Assembly (NCBI RefSeq): GCF_022682495.2
Contig: NC_071392.1
Span: 138,518,818 to 138,582,817, forward strand
Length of the DNA stretch: 64,000 nucleotides
Source of the DNA: Desmodus rotundus
Taxonomy: Eukaryota; Chordata; Mammalia; Chiroptera; Phyllostomidae
Direction of reading: 5' to 3'
Shown here: positions 47,863-58,990 of the stretch, piece after piece
Layout: each line of letters begins with the position of its first letter
How positions within the stretch are numbered: position 1 is the stretch's first letter
Translations under genes and position numbers: made by a program
The notes under the pieces: model-generated
Told to the model about the DNA's origin: nothing
Database searches by the model: none
What the model saw: the letters and a program-made list of their open reading frames with translations, nothing else

Positions 47863-47928
47863 TTTTCTTTGTTTTCTTTTCTTCTTTTCCTTTCCTCTCC
47901 CCTCCCCTCCCCTCCCTCTCCCCTCCTT

Positions 47929-47959
<31 letters not shown>

Positions 47960-48006
47960 TTTTCTTTCTTCCTTCTTTCCTTCCTTCCTTCCTTCCTTCC
48001 TTCCCT

Positions 48007-48037
<31 letters not shown>

Positions 48038-48096
48038 CTTCTCTTCCTCCCTCCCCTCCCTCCCCTCCCTCCCTCCCTTCCTTCCTTCCTTTCTAG
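47863..48096 (-). repeat. Expanded polypurine/polypyrimidine tail of a VES SINE
   Basis: About 230 bp of pure C/T on the + strand, in blocks of CTTT, CCTT, CT and CCCT. The tract lies between the SINE body (48097-48285) and a diverged target-site duplication (CACTTTAC at 47855-47862, CACTTCAC at 48286-48293). It is therefore the expanded tail of that SINE and not a separate locus. Confidence 0.8.
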
Positions 48097-48285
48097 GGGA
48101 AGGGAGTGAGAAAGAGAGGGAGAGAAACATTGATATGGGAGACAAACAACAATTGGTTGCATTTTGTATGCACCCCAACAGGGGACTGAACCTGCAGCCC
48201 AGGCGTGTGCCCTGATGGAGAACTGAACTGGTGGACTTTTGGTTTGAGAGACAATGCCCAACCAACTGAGCTACATCAGCTGGGG
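48097..48285 (-). mobile_element. VES SINE body, - orientation
   Basis: Reverse-complement VES order on the + strand: GAGAAAGAGAGGGAGAGAAA, CATTGATATGGGAGACAAAC, GGACTGAACCTGCAGCCC (B-box reversed), CCAACCAACTGAGCTACATC and CAGCTGGGGC. Its tail is the tract at 47863-48096. Confidence 0.88.
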
Positions 48286-49969
48286 CACTTCACCGTTTTC
48301 TTTTTGTTAGTGGTCATGTGTACATGTGTGACTGAAAAAAAGTGGATTAACCTATACAGGTGTAAAGGACAAAAGAATTACTGGTAGTTACGTAGTATGA
48401 GGCAGGAGTGATTGGGAGTGAGCTCTAAGAGGTGCCAGTGAAACTGGAGGGAAAAGACTAGATATAGGTCTTCTCAAAGGAAGAGAATTTGGAGACTAAA
48501 TACAAGGCACATAGATGGTAAAGAAGTCAGAGATGACTTCCCACCAGGAGTACCAGACAAAGAATAATAATAACAGTAATACTTTGCATATGTTGCCTGG
48601 TCTCATATGTTTTAGAATACTGTGTCTTCATTACCCTCACTGGATGCATTACTTTTTACCTGGTTTTTAGTTTTTGTGATTGCATCTTTTCCTACCTCCT
48701 AACGTGGAAGCCATCGAAGGCCAACGAGCATTTATTGATTGATTTAATCTCTCCTATAGCAGCACAAATACTTTTGCCAAGTAAATAAATACAATTTGTT
48801 ATGAGTGAGGGAGGTTGGGACATTTGTTTCATGGGAAATTTGAGACCCAGAGTGGCTTGCCAGAAGTCCCCAGGCAGTGAGGGCAGAATTCAAGGTGGAT
48901 TTGGAATTGGTGTTTTATATTGTTTTGGTTTTCCCCATCACGTAGGCTAACACAAGTGAAACCATCAGCTGCAATAGGGAGGTTTGAATAGCCAATAAAT
49001 GCCAGGAAATTAGAAAATAAATAGCATCGGCTCTCCACTGAGACGGCTGCTATTAGATGACACAGAATTCTGGAATCACAGTGACCTTTTACTTTTGTAA
49101 GTTCGATGTTTCCTGAGGGCTCTGGGTTGAGGGGAGATGTGGTGATAAGGGTGACCCTGATAAGACTACTCTTTCCTGGTTCCTTCCATTGAGTCACATC
49201 CCCTTGACCAACTGCCCACACTCTCCCTGGCTGGCTGGGACATGAGCTCACCAGGCCTAGGGCCTTGGCTCAGCCGGAGAGCAGCTTTTCACTTGGTATT
49301 ATGAAACCCTTGACTTCCCTTCCTCAAAGCCTCAGTCATGGATGACTCATAGTCCCCTCCACAGCAAGTTCCTGAGGGTGATAGAGATTGGTATAAGGCT
49401 TTGGGGAAAGAATGTGGGGCAGAGGATGGGTGTGGGCTGTGTTCTGGCCAAGAATTTCATTATTAAGCTGTGGCATATGGGTCCCCATTTGGACCCTGTT
49501 GACAAGAAGACCATATACAAATGATTACCATGCCAATTCAGGGCACCGAGGCTGGAATGAAATGACGTAACCCCCTAATGGCATTCAATACTGAGAAAGA
49601 CTAGACCAAAATTAAATTATCTGACCTCTACCAAGTTTTTAAAAGCAAAGATAATGTCTGACCTTTCATCCAACTTTCCGGACCAGTTTAAATGACTATC
49701 AGTCCAGGCTACCACGACACTCATACATGTTATAAAATGTCTTCTACTGTTGGAGGGTGTGTCTCTTCCAAATTTGATGGTATTGCTCCTGTCTCTTACC
49801 TTCTCCACAGGCAGAAAAATAAAGTCTGGATTCTCAAGAGAGGCACATCTAAGTCTGCATCCTGGCTCTGCTCATCATTACTTGTGTGACGTCGGTTCAG
49901 GAACTTGGTCTCCTTAAGCGCCATTTTACTTATCCACAAAAAGGAGGTTGTTATATAAAATAACAATGA

Positions 49970-50175
49970 AAATAATAATAAAAACACCCAATTATCTGGC
50001 AGGTGGTATTGTAACTGCCATCACATACACAATTTTATTTAAAATATACAACTTCACAAGTAGTGCCAACACCTCTATTTTACTCATGAACAAACTGAGG
50101 TTCAGAGAAGTTAATTAACTTGCCCAAGGAAACACAGCTGGCAAGTTGGGAAGCTAGAATTCAATTCAGACAGTG
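49970..50175 (-). repeat. MIR SINE, - orientation
   Basis: ACTCATGAACAAACTGAGGT, TTCAGAGAAGTTAATTAACT, TGCCCAAGGAAACACAGCTG and AGAATTCAATTCAGACAG, the reverse MIR order. Confidence 0.75.
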
Positions 50176-50581
50176 CTTTTTTTTTGAGGATTATGTGTTA
50201 TAAGATGTATAAAGTGTCCAGATAGCACTGACAGCTTAGGTGTTCAATAAACTTGAGTCCCCTTACCCCTTGGTGAAGAGTGACTATTGTTTAGGAAACT
50301 CATGAATTGGAGAAGGTAAGGATACACCAAATGACAACTGAACTCCATTTCTTGTGTATGCTCATCATGTCAATCGCCCCTGATTCTTTAACCAGATCCT
50401 GGACCATCTCCATCATCTTTTGAATAGCATGCATGCCCCTTTCATGAGTGGATAACTGGCATAGGGACAACCCCTGCCTGCCGCCTTCCCCACTTTCCAC
50501 CCCCAGTTCCTCAACACCCTTTGCATAGGACTCTGCATGCAGCTTTGGAATTCCCAATGTCATGGGCTGCAGAGTGATAAC

Positions 50582-50618
50582 AGTAAGAGCTAGCTTTTAG
50601 AGTAAGCTAGCTCTTACT
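50582..50618. repeat. Perfect 15-bp inverted repeat with 7-nt loop
   Basis: AGTAAGAGCTAGCTT (50582-50596), loop TTAGAGT, AAGCTAGCTCTTACT (50604-50618). All 15 pairs match. It abuts a reverse MIR (about 50620-50830). Confidence 0.9.
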
Positions 50619-50619
50619 C

Positions 50620-50830
50620 TTTCGGTGAGCACTTACTCTATGCCAGGGACTATACTCCACTGTTTAGCTTTGACTCATGGAAGCCCCACAACCACACTCT
50701 GGGGGATGTGCCATCATTACCCTTATGCTAAGAAGAAACTGAAGCTCAGATGGTCAGAACTTGCCCAAAGTCAGACACAGTCATTGATGGAGCCTGAATC
50801 TAAACCTATGTCTGTCTAAGGACAAAGCCC
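50620..50830 (-). repeat. MIR SINE, - orientation
   Basis: GAGCACTTACTCTATGCCAG, AAGAAACTGAAGCTCAGATG, ACTTGCCCAAAGTCAGACAC and GAGCCTGAATCTAAACC follow the reverse MIR order. Confidence 0.7.
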
Positions 50831-51469
50831 AAGTTCCTGACCATAGAAAGCTTCCCAATGTATAGATAGTAAAACTTAAGCCAGAAAGGGGCAAGGACAT
50901 GCAGAGTCGTACAGCAAGTCGTCAAGATGCTGGGGGAAAGGACACATTCTCTGGCATCTTCTTTAACATTCTCTGTCACACTCTAGCCTGAGCTACTCTC
51001 ACGGTGTCCTGATCCCACCTTCCACCCATTCTGTGCTCAGTGCTGTCCCAATAAATGCCATCATTGGTGACACAGAGTCCAGTGGTCTCTAGGATTAAAC
51101 AATGTCAAGTGACTCACCCAACTTCGGTCTGATTCATCACCTCGTTCTATCAATACAACCCTTTAAGCTTAAGTTCTTTTTTCAATACTAAAAAAGGAAA
51201 AAAGATTGCTACGAATCAGGGAAATAGTGGTATTTAAAAACTCTAATCTTTTTGCTCCTTGCAAGAAATAGGATATCTTGATTTTATTCAAAACTGTCAC
51301 AGAAAGGTTTTCCTCTTATCAGGAGGCTGCAGCCTTGGCAGCAGGCGAAGTATTAGAGTAGTAGCAGGATTTGGGGTTTAAAGAGATCAGTGGGATGGTG
51401 CAGTGTAGACACTATAAACAGCGCAAAGCTCCAAATTCTTCTGAAGACAGATTCAGTGAATTTATTGGA

Positions 51470-51960
51470 CAGCTCCAGAACACAAAAACCTGAGTTGGGC
51501 ATGAGAAAAAAGAAATGACCTGTAAGAATTGGTTCCTGTCCTCAAGGAGCCCAAAATCTGGTACGGAAGCTCAGAAAGGGCAGGAATAGTGACCCCCATG
51601 GAGAAGCCTGGCCCCATGTCCTAAGAGAAGGACAAATAAAGTGCTTTGGGGGTTGAAATAGGTCCAAAACCCCATGTTTTCCTGGAGGCTGGTGAAGACT
51701 TCAAGTAGAAGGTGGCATTGGAGACAGACTTTGTAAAAGATACTGGGAGACGTACATCCAGTAAAAAGAAAGCAGGACCAATAGACAGAAGGTGGAAATA
51801 CAAAGAGAAAGTGCGTGGAACCAGGAGTGCATGGTCTGCTCTGCAGGGATAAAGAGGAATAACTGGAGGGGAAGCAGTTAACAGTAGACTTAGAAAAACT
51901 ACGGAGAGCCCAGAGTTTGGTAGGCAATGAATAATCTGGTAGGGATACACTGGGTTGTAC
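51470..51960 (+). repeat. Unnamed ancient dispersed repeat
   Basis: GGTTCCTGTCCTCAAGGAGC, GGAGACAGACTTTGTAAAAG and later purine-rich text match the order of the copies at about 10245, 15655 and 37395. Confidence 0.4.
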
Positions 51961-52379
51961 TGCCTAAAGGCCCAGTCAGATGAAAGATAGCATTGATTGT
52001 AGAAGGATGATGTCAGAAAGGATGGAGATAAGGAAATGCAGGAGGAAAACCTGCTGATTATATAACCAGCTTGAATTCCCTCCTATGTCTGATAAAATGA
52101 AGAGTTTTAATAGCAAACCACTTTCTGGCTGTCCAAGAATTGGTGTTTACTTCTAATTAGATGCTTTTTGGAATTACTTATTTAAAATTGATGAAGAACC
52201 ACTGTGTAAATGCATCTTTGTTTACAGGCAGCCAATACTCCAAGGAGAAAGAAGAGAGGCAAAGGGGGAAAGATGTGCAAGATGAGAATTCATCTGCTTC
52301 AAGGATGGTTCTTTCTGCTCAAGCTAACGACCTCCGGTGACTCAGTTCCCTCTGCAAGTGATGTGTGGGGGAGAAAGGC

Positions 52380-52575
52380 TAGGCCAGCAGGGCCTGGGTA
52401 ATCGCTGTGTCCTTGGGCAAATTCCCGGTCACCTCTATGATATGCAGCTCAGTTTCATCTACACAATGGGAAAATGATACTTACCTGTAGGGTTTCATAC
52501 ACAATGCTTCCCACCAAGCTTGGCACATAGGAAGTAACTAATCAACAGTATTGAATGCTATTGAATTACTATCAG
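52380..52575 (+). repeat. MIR SINE, + orientation
   Basis: GTGTCCTTGGGCAAATTCCC, CAGTTTCATCTACACAATGG, and GCTTGGCACATAGGAAGTAA in MIR order. Confidence 0.65.
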
Positions 52576-52599
52576 GTTCCTCCCACTTTGCCCACATTT

Positions 52600-52960
52600 A
52601 CTGAGTGCCAGCCAGGCATGCACAGCTCATTTCTGCCTCAGAGTCTTGTGTTTGCTGGTATCCTTCAATGGCATCATGTTCCTCCCATCCACACATGACT
52701 GACAGCTCTCCAGCATATTGTCCCAGCTCACAGGGCTGGTCCCGTTCCATGTAGCTTTCCTTCCATGCAGACCACATGCACACCTCAGCCTCATCTCTAT
52801 TTTCCATATTCTTTATAGCACTGTACCTAAATTTGTCTAATTCATGCATATATGTTTCCTTGTTAATTTTCTGGTTCCTGATGAGAAAGCAGAGACCTTG
52901 TCATTATTATCTATTGATTAACCTCTAACACAAAGTAGATGTCTAAAAAAATAAATCTGT
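52600..52960 (+). repeat. L2 LINE fragment, + orientation
   Basis: CTTTATAGCACTGTACCTAA and TCCTGATGAGAAAGCAGAGA, followed by AACACAAAGTAGATGTC, follow the order of L2 3' sequence. Diverged. Confidence 0.5.
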
Positions 52961-53264
52961 GAATATTGTAGTGCTGTTGATAAAAGTAAGGTATATAACA
53001 AATAAAAACTATCTACCATATAGTAAATATTGAACCAATGCTAAGTTCCCACCCTTGGGTGGGTTGGGAGAATGGCTGCTCCAAAGTGAAGAAAGGCAAT
53101 TTGAAAGAAAAGCAAGAATGGGGACAAAGAATGGGGACAGTGGCCTCAGGCTGGGCTAGCTGAGTATCCAAGGTCTAGTTCTGTCCGGACACAGCAGATG
53201 CTTTGCAGGGGGCTTATGGCTCAGACTGTCATTCTAGGATGAAAGTTGCAAGACATTGAGAATT

Positions 53265-53443
53265 TTTTTAAATTTATTGATTTGAGAGGTGGGGTGAGAG
53301 AGAGAAAGAGAGAGGAGAGTTGTTGATTTACCTATTTACACATTCATTGGTTGTTTCTCTTATGTGCCTTGACTGGGGATTGAACCTGCAACTTTGGCAT
53401 ATGCGGACACCACTCTAACCAACTGAGCCACCCAGCCAGGGCT
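53265..53443 (-). mobile_element. VES SINE, - orientation, older copy
   Basis: Reverse VES order on +: TTTTTTTAAATTTATTGATT tail, GAGAGAGAGAAAGAGAGAGG, CTTGACTGGGGATTGAACC (B-box reversed), CCAACTGAGCCACCCAGCC and AGGGCT. No clear target-site duplication; the copy is more diverged than the + strand ones. Confidence 0.85.
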
Positions 53444-54384
53444 GAGCTTTATGGGTTTTGGGGGTTTTTTTGTATGGAGGAAGAAGTTTTGTAAAAGAGT
53501 GGACAGTTGTGATTCTGAGGAAATACATCTGGATAAATACCACAGAGGCTTCATGAATTTTTTAGAAAAACTACAGGGGAGGAAAACCAAACACCATCGC
53601 AGACCTCCAGAGGAGAGTGTCTGGTTCAGCTGCTTAGAATTTTAAGGCTCTTTCCAGGGATGAAACACAATGAGCAGAGATGGAGGATCCAGTTATACTA
53701 TACCCTACCCTATTTCGGCCCATGTGCAATGGAGTTCCAGGTAAATTTGTGTGTGAAGGACTCTGATTTGAAAACCTAATTCTTGTCCATCCTCTGCATT
53801 TGATATGTGAGATGGTGTAGTCCCCAAGAGTTAGACAGAGGAGCTGGCACAAATACCCTGCCCCTGACCACCAATGGGGCTCTGTCCATTGCCCCTACAT
53901 AAAAGTAATAGCACTAGAATTTCACTGACATACTCTAGGCCTAACACCCTAAAGACTCCAGAGCATGGGGGCTGGACTCATGGGGGGGGTTCCTGGGGTT
54001 CATGACACCGAAAAATGTTTCAGCAAAAAGGCACATGCTTAGTAGCCTCCATCCAAGCCCTGTGGATGTACATGCAGCTGGGAATGGCTCCCAGGGCTTA
54101 TGCCCTGAGAGTGGCTGCCCTGGATCCTTCCCCACCCTCTGCTTTTGGGATGACCATGGCAGAGAGATCTGTCCTACTGCTCAAGGCCCTGACGAAGGTC
54201 CACACAGACAGGTAGAATCACGTCATCCAGCAGTCCTGAGCCTCTGGCTTCACCTTGAGGAGAACCTAATACTGGAGTCAGAATGTTCTCCAGCATCAAA
54301 TGCCCAAAGTTTTGGAGGGATGGGTTGGTCTACGGAGCTTACAGAGAAGCTCCAGAGAACCGAGACAGGGGCTGCTGTTGGTAT

Positions 54385-54390
54385 TTTATT
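54385..54390 (-). terminator. Candidate poly(A) signal on the HTR4 strand
   Basis: On the - strand, AATAAA in TACGCAATAAAATACC. It could end a long HTR4 type-b 3' UTR (about 3.35 kb after the stop). Use is not shown; an earlier - strand AATAAA lies near 55.23 kb. Confidence 0.3.
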
Positions 54391-57300
54391 GCGTATTCAA
54401 AATTCAGTTACTAGTTTTAAGTCTTAAGATTTCCCTCGATATGTAATTTATATAAACATTTACAGAATGCACAAATGTAAACATACATGTAATTTATTAA
54501 TGTTTATCAATAAATAGAATTTATCAATTAAAAAAACAAGTCTACATAGGCTCCTGTTTTTCTCAGAATGCCTTTTTGGGAAGTGTATCAAAAAAGTCTG
54601 CATCATAAAGCCAAGGGTGCTTCCCACAGAAACGAATTAGACTCGAGGATCCTCATGCCTTCAGAGTTTAAGCTTCAGATGAATCACAGTTATAACTAAC
54701 AATTTCATAAAGCTGAAGTTACAGCCATCATTAACATTTATAACCCTTTGATATTATATAACTAAGTTCCATGTTCTATGGAAGGGGCACATGTGTAGTT
54801 TACATGTTGGTTACAGGGAGGCTCAGTGTGCATTGAGACCTGGACAAGTGGCCCCACTTGTAATTCTACTTTATTAACAATGTAAACAAAATTAAAGTGC
54901 TAGCAAAATAAAATTAAACTATAACTAATAATCATTTACACAGACTGCCAGATTAGCAAAATTTCAAAAGTTATCTGGTTCAGTGTCTTAGCAGATTCTT
55001 TGTGTAACATCCTCGTCAGCTGCTCATTCGTAATCTGGTCCACGTTTGAGGATTGTTGTTTTTTGAAATATAATTTATAGGCTAGGGATAATTTTGGTGA
55101 CCCTTTTCCTCCAAATAAATGTTTTCATGGCAAAAGGCATTTGAATTTATTCCATGTTACTTTGAAGTTACATGAAGTTTGGCTCATTCTTACCAAAATT
55201 AATCCCTGTATCTCCCCACCCACTCCTTTATTTTGACAACAACAAACTCCCATCAAATGAAGGGTTTGTGGTGTATGTATTTGCAATGTCATGTGGGTTG
55301 CACAACCTGTAGTAGCCAAACAAAGAAGGATGGATGTGGAAGACTGGAGCCCCAAAATGGTGCTCCTGTGGTATTGGCTTTCAATACAAAAAGCTTATTC
55401 TCTAAATTGGTTCATCTCTTGGTGAAGAATTCTTCGTTCTGGGGAGCTCAGAAGCATCCAAAGTAATAATAAACATACAGAATGGTATTTTATGATTTAC
55501 AGGATGTTTTTTACAAAAACCATTTATCATCACAACAACTTTGTGACGTAGGCAAGAGAGGTTCTCCCAGAATGCAGAGGGGTCACACAGTAAATCAGCC
55601 ATTGATTCAGTGCATGTGCTCACGGAGTTGGTGGGCAGCGCAGGCAGCCATCGGAGCACACAGTTTGGGTCTGACTGCCAGGTTCACAGCCTTGGGACTC
55701 AGAGTCTTACCACTCCCTCCTTTGTATTAGAAAAGAATCAACCTTTAAATGGTCCTAAGTCCCAATCTAGTAAAGGCAGAGGACAGTGACTTTAAAAAGC
55801 AAAGGGGATTGGTCTAGCAAGAGTCAAGGTGCAAGGCAGGACTTAAACTTTCTTCACATGTGATAAGAATGGATGCCAGCTGAATCTGCTTCTTGGACCA
55901 GCGAGAGTCCCGGCCTCCCACAGAGTGTTTCACATGGTGCAGTATTTCTCAACAGCATTCAGGAGTTCTAAAGAACACTCTCGCTTGAGAGGCTATTTCC
56001 CTTTCTTAAGGCAGGACTTTTTCCCCAATAAAATTAAGTCTTCACAGGACAGATTTTTTTTTCTTTTGGATGGTTTGGAGGCAATCTCCTCTTCCTCATT
56101 CCAAAGTCCCTTTCCTGTCCAGTTCGATTCCAGGACTAAAGTAAACATCAACAGAAATGGCAACTGACACTTCTTAAGCAGCAGGAACAAAGTGAGTATA
56201 CAAAGTCCTGAGATGCTATCAAATCACAGCCAAGATCAAAGTTAAAACCTCCCATGGCTCTGGGATGTGATGTCATTTACTTCTTTGTGACATTCACTTT
56301 GGGGCAGTTGGCAGGAGCCATGGACTGAGCTTGGCATGAAAGACATTCAGGTGAATCTGAAGGGCAAAGCTGGCAAGGTCAAGGGTACAGAAGGCCCAAA
56401 GGAGGTGGCTAGTTCCTTTGAAACAGACAAAACACAGGCAAGCCATGGCTTTTCGAGGTAGCAGACAGCTGTAACTGCATCCTGTTGTCCTAGAAACAGA
56501 GAGGAATCTCCGAGATACCCTACTCCAAAATTCAATGGACAGATATGGAGAGTGATATCCAGGGATAGAATAGTTGGGTCAAGATCTCACCGCCTATCGA
56601 ACAGAGCCATGGCTGGAATGTGGGTCCTTCAACTTCAAGTCAAGCACTGGTTTTCCACCTCCGGCACTGCTTGGTCCTGCCTCCTCCGTGGCAGGGGGCC
56701 GGGGCTGCGGGAACTGCAGTGAATGACAGGTCTCAGTGGCATGAGCTCCCAACAGTTCTCTCCTTCAAGAGCAACATGGTCAGAATTCAGGGTTACAAAT
56801 TAATGCTGTGGGCCACCCCACGAGCTCATGGAAAAGATTCCAAAGTCTGTTAATAAGCACTACAGTACCGCCGGCCCTGCCCAAGGCTCCTTAGGACAAG
56901 ATGCTGCTCTAGTTCAAGAGCAAGGCAGGTGTCTCAGAGCTGAGGCCACGGCACTGGTGGGGAAGCTATCTGTCTTCGGCTTCCCTCCAAGGTCGCTGCA
57001 GAGACCGGTTTCCTTGGGCAGGTCTTTGCCCCAGTGTCTTCCATGATAAATAAGTGAAGCCTGTCCTGAAGAGAAGGACTGACACCAGACATAAGGCAGA
57101 GTAGGTGAAGTCTGTGGCTGACATGGGGGCTGGCCAGGAGGACACACATTTGGACCCGGACACTGGGAGGCAAGTGTGCTAGTGTCTGGCACAGACCAAG
57201 AGGAGAGGAGACAGTGAGTAGTTAAAACAAGCAAGACGTATGAGATTTGAACATGACTCTGACCAAGACAAGCACAAAGAGAATGTGTTTTGACAACACC

Positions 57301-57743
57301 CGTGAGCAGGCACAGAAAAGAAGGCATATTTAGCGACACCTAAGGCTGAGATAGGATACAGTGAGCAATCATGTTTGGAACATGAGGGAAACTGACCAGG
57401 CACAGTAAAGAAACAACAGACAGTGTTAGGCAAGGATGAGAAGTCAGGAAGGAGTTCTGGGAAATAAAAAAAATCCCTTCATGGAAGGTGGGTGTCCTGG
57501 AGGAGAACCCCCAGTGAACAAGGGGGCCGTGCTCTCCCTGGACTCCCTCAAATATCGCCTGCTGGAATCCCAGAGGAAGAGCCTGGTGGGCACGGAGGGC
57601 CTGCCACAAAGGACGGGTGGATGGACAGATGGAAGCCTTGAGCAAAGAGAATACCAGGTGCAGTCATGCAGGAGCAGCATCTTAGGTGGGACCTGGCCCT
57701 CTCCCGGAGGGATGGCTGTCTTCTGAGTCACTGCCTCAGGGGA

Positions 57744-57834
57744 CTAAGTGTCACAGGGCTGAGCAGCCACCAAAGGAGAAGTTGCTGGAGGGTGGCTCTG
57801 ACTCTCCCATTGGCCACCACACTCCACTGCATCC
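57744..57834 (-). CDS. HTR4: HTR4 alternative last exon, type b tail
   Basis: Encodes the C-terminal tail of 5-HT4(b), a commonly expressed form of the Gs-coupled serotonin receptor. Acceptor TTCTCCCCTCTCCAG (AG at 57835-57836). The first base completes an AG-split Arg codon. It then reads [20 protein letters not shown] and LVAAQPCDT, then TAG (57744-57746), 29 codons plus stop. The human tail as I recall it has QC for QS and PSDT for PCDT. If so, one Cys is lost and one gained three residues from the end. Upstream core exons are beyond 64000 or in the rest of the gene. Confidence 0.95.
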
Positions 57835-58884
57835 CTGGAGAGGGGAGAAGACCACAGAACCTCAGAGTAGGAATGGGCATCACAGAGGATCTCGTGAAGA
57901 GCCCACCCATGCAGAAAAGCCCCCCATGGCATGCAATCGGGGGGGCTGGTTGGTCCCTGTGTAGGGATCTCTAGAGCAGGACATTTCATTTCTGAGCAAT
58001 TTTACTGAAAGAGCTTGTTATTATTGTTAGAAAGCACTTACTAATGTTTACCCCAAATCTGTCTTCCTAGTGAACTACTATGCCCTGCAGGCCCACTTAA
58101 AATTCTTCCCTCTACTAATTACATCCTCCAAGTTTTCTCTCTCTGGGCTACACATTTCTCTAATAGATCATGGGAAATTATGGCTTCCAGAATAGTCCCC
58201 ATAATGAGCACTGTCCTCTGAACACAATCCTTATTTTAAGATTATCTCTCTTAAAATAGAGTACCAGGAAAGAGCATAAATCTACACAGTGACCCTCACA
58301 TGTCATTCACTTTTCATTATCAGTTTAGGTGACTTCTATGAACATGGTCAACATTAAGTTCATTTCTGACTATGGTCATATACTACCGGCTTATATTGAG
58401 TTTGTTGTCAGCTTGTATGCTTTGGATACAAGCAGTTGTCAATTCCTGCGGTTCTTATCACATTGGTGCAATTTATTGTTGTGCTTGTTTGAGTCAAAAT
58501 ATAGGACATTACCCTGGTCTCAATTAAATCTCATTTCATTGATCTGGTATCATTTTAGCTCATTGAGATCATTCTAAATAATGACAATTTCCTCATTCAA
58601 GATGTGATTATTTAGCATTGACTCAAACTAGACTAAAGGATTTTACAAGCACATAGGAAGGTCAGCTCCTTTATTGCTAACAAGACCTTTCAGTTTAGTG
58701 TTAGGACACGGCCGACACTGAGAATTGTGGCGCACCACCACAGACGGCCTTCACAGCAAACCAGTGACGTTCAGTGTGCCTGAGGATGGGCCCACCCATG
58801 GCAGGTTTTGTCCAATGTCTTGCTGAAACGTCTCTGCTAAGTAGTAAATGAATGGGTCCTAACAGATCATTCAATTAGTTGGTA

Positions 58885-58990
58885 TGCTTTATTTATTTAC
58901 TTACTTATTTTCCATCGCCATTTATCCCCCTTATACCCCTTCCACCTCCACCTAAACCCTCCCCTCACCCCACAGTTCCCATACTGTGGT
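58885..58990 (-). repeat. Bat-type L1 3' end, - orientation
   Basis: A T-rich start (TTTATTTATTTACTTACTTA) is followed by CCATCGCCATTTATCCCCCT and CCACCTCCACCTAAACCCTC and GTGGTCCATGTTCACGAGG, as in the 3' end of bat L1 copies read backwards. Confidence 0.55.

Larger units (their letters stand above)
40613..57743 (-). other. HTR4 intron or 3' UTR region between the b and e/g tails
   Basis: No further HTR4 tail (types c or d) was recognised here. It holds VES, MIR, L2 and hAT copies listed separately. Large stretches, such as 42.4-44.2, 46.3-47.8, 48.3-49.9 and 53.5-57.7 kb, show no named feature. The part left of 57743 may be 3' UTR of the b transcript: the first AATAAA on the - strand is at about 55.23 kb and another strong one is at 54385-54390. 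Confidence 0.5.

Noticed and set aside
47617..48096. 159-codon + strand open frame rich in Ser, Leu, Pro and Phe, and matching Lys/Arg/Glu-rich frames on the other strand
   Set aside because: It is the translation of the pure C/T tract of a SINE tail, which has no stops in several frames.
56914..57339. 141-codon - strand open frame close to the HTR4 type-b exon
   Set aside because: On the HTR4 strand but after the type-b stop, with no acceptor or receptor-tail similarity; probably UTR or intron.
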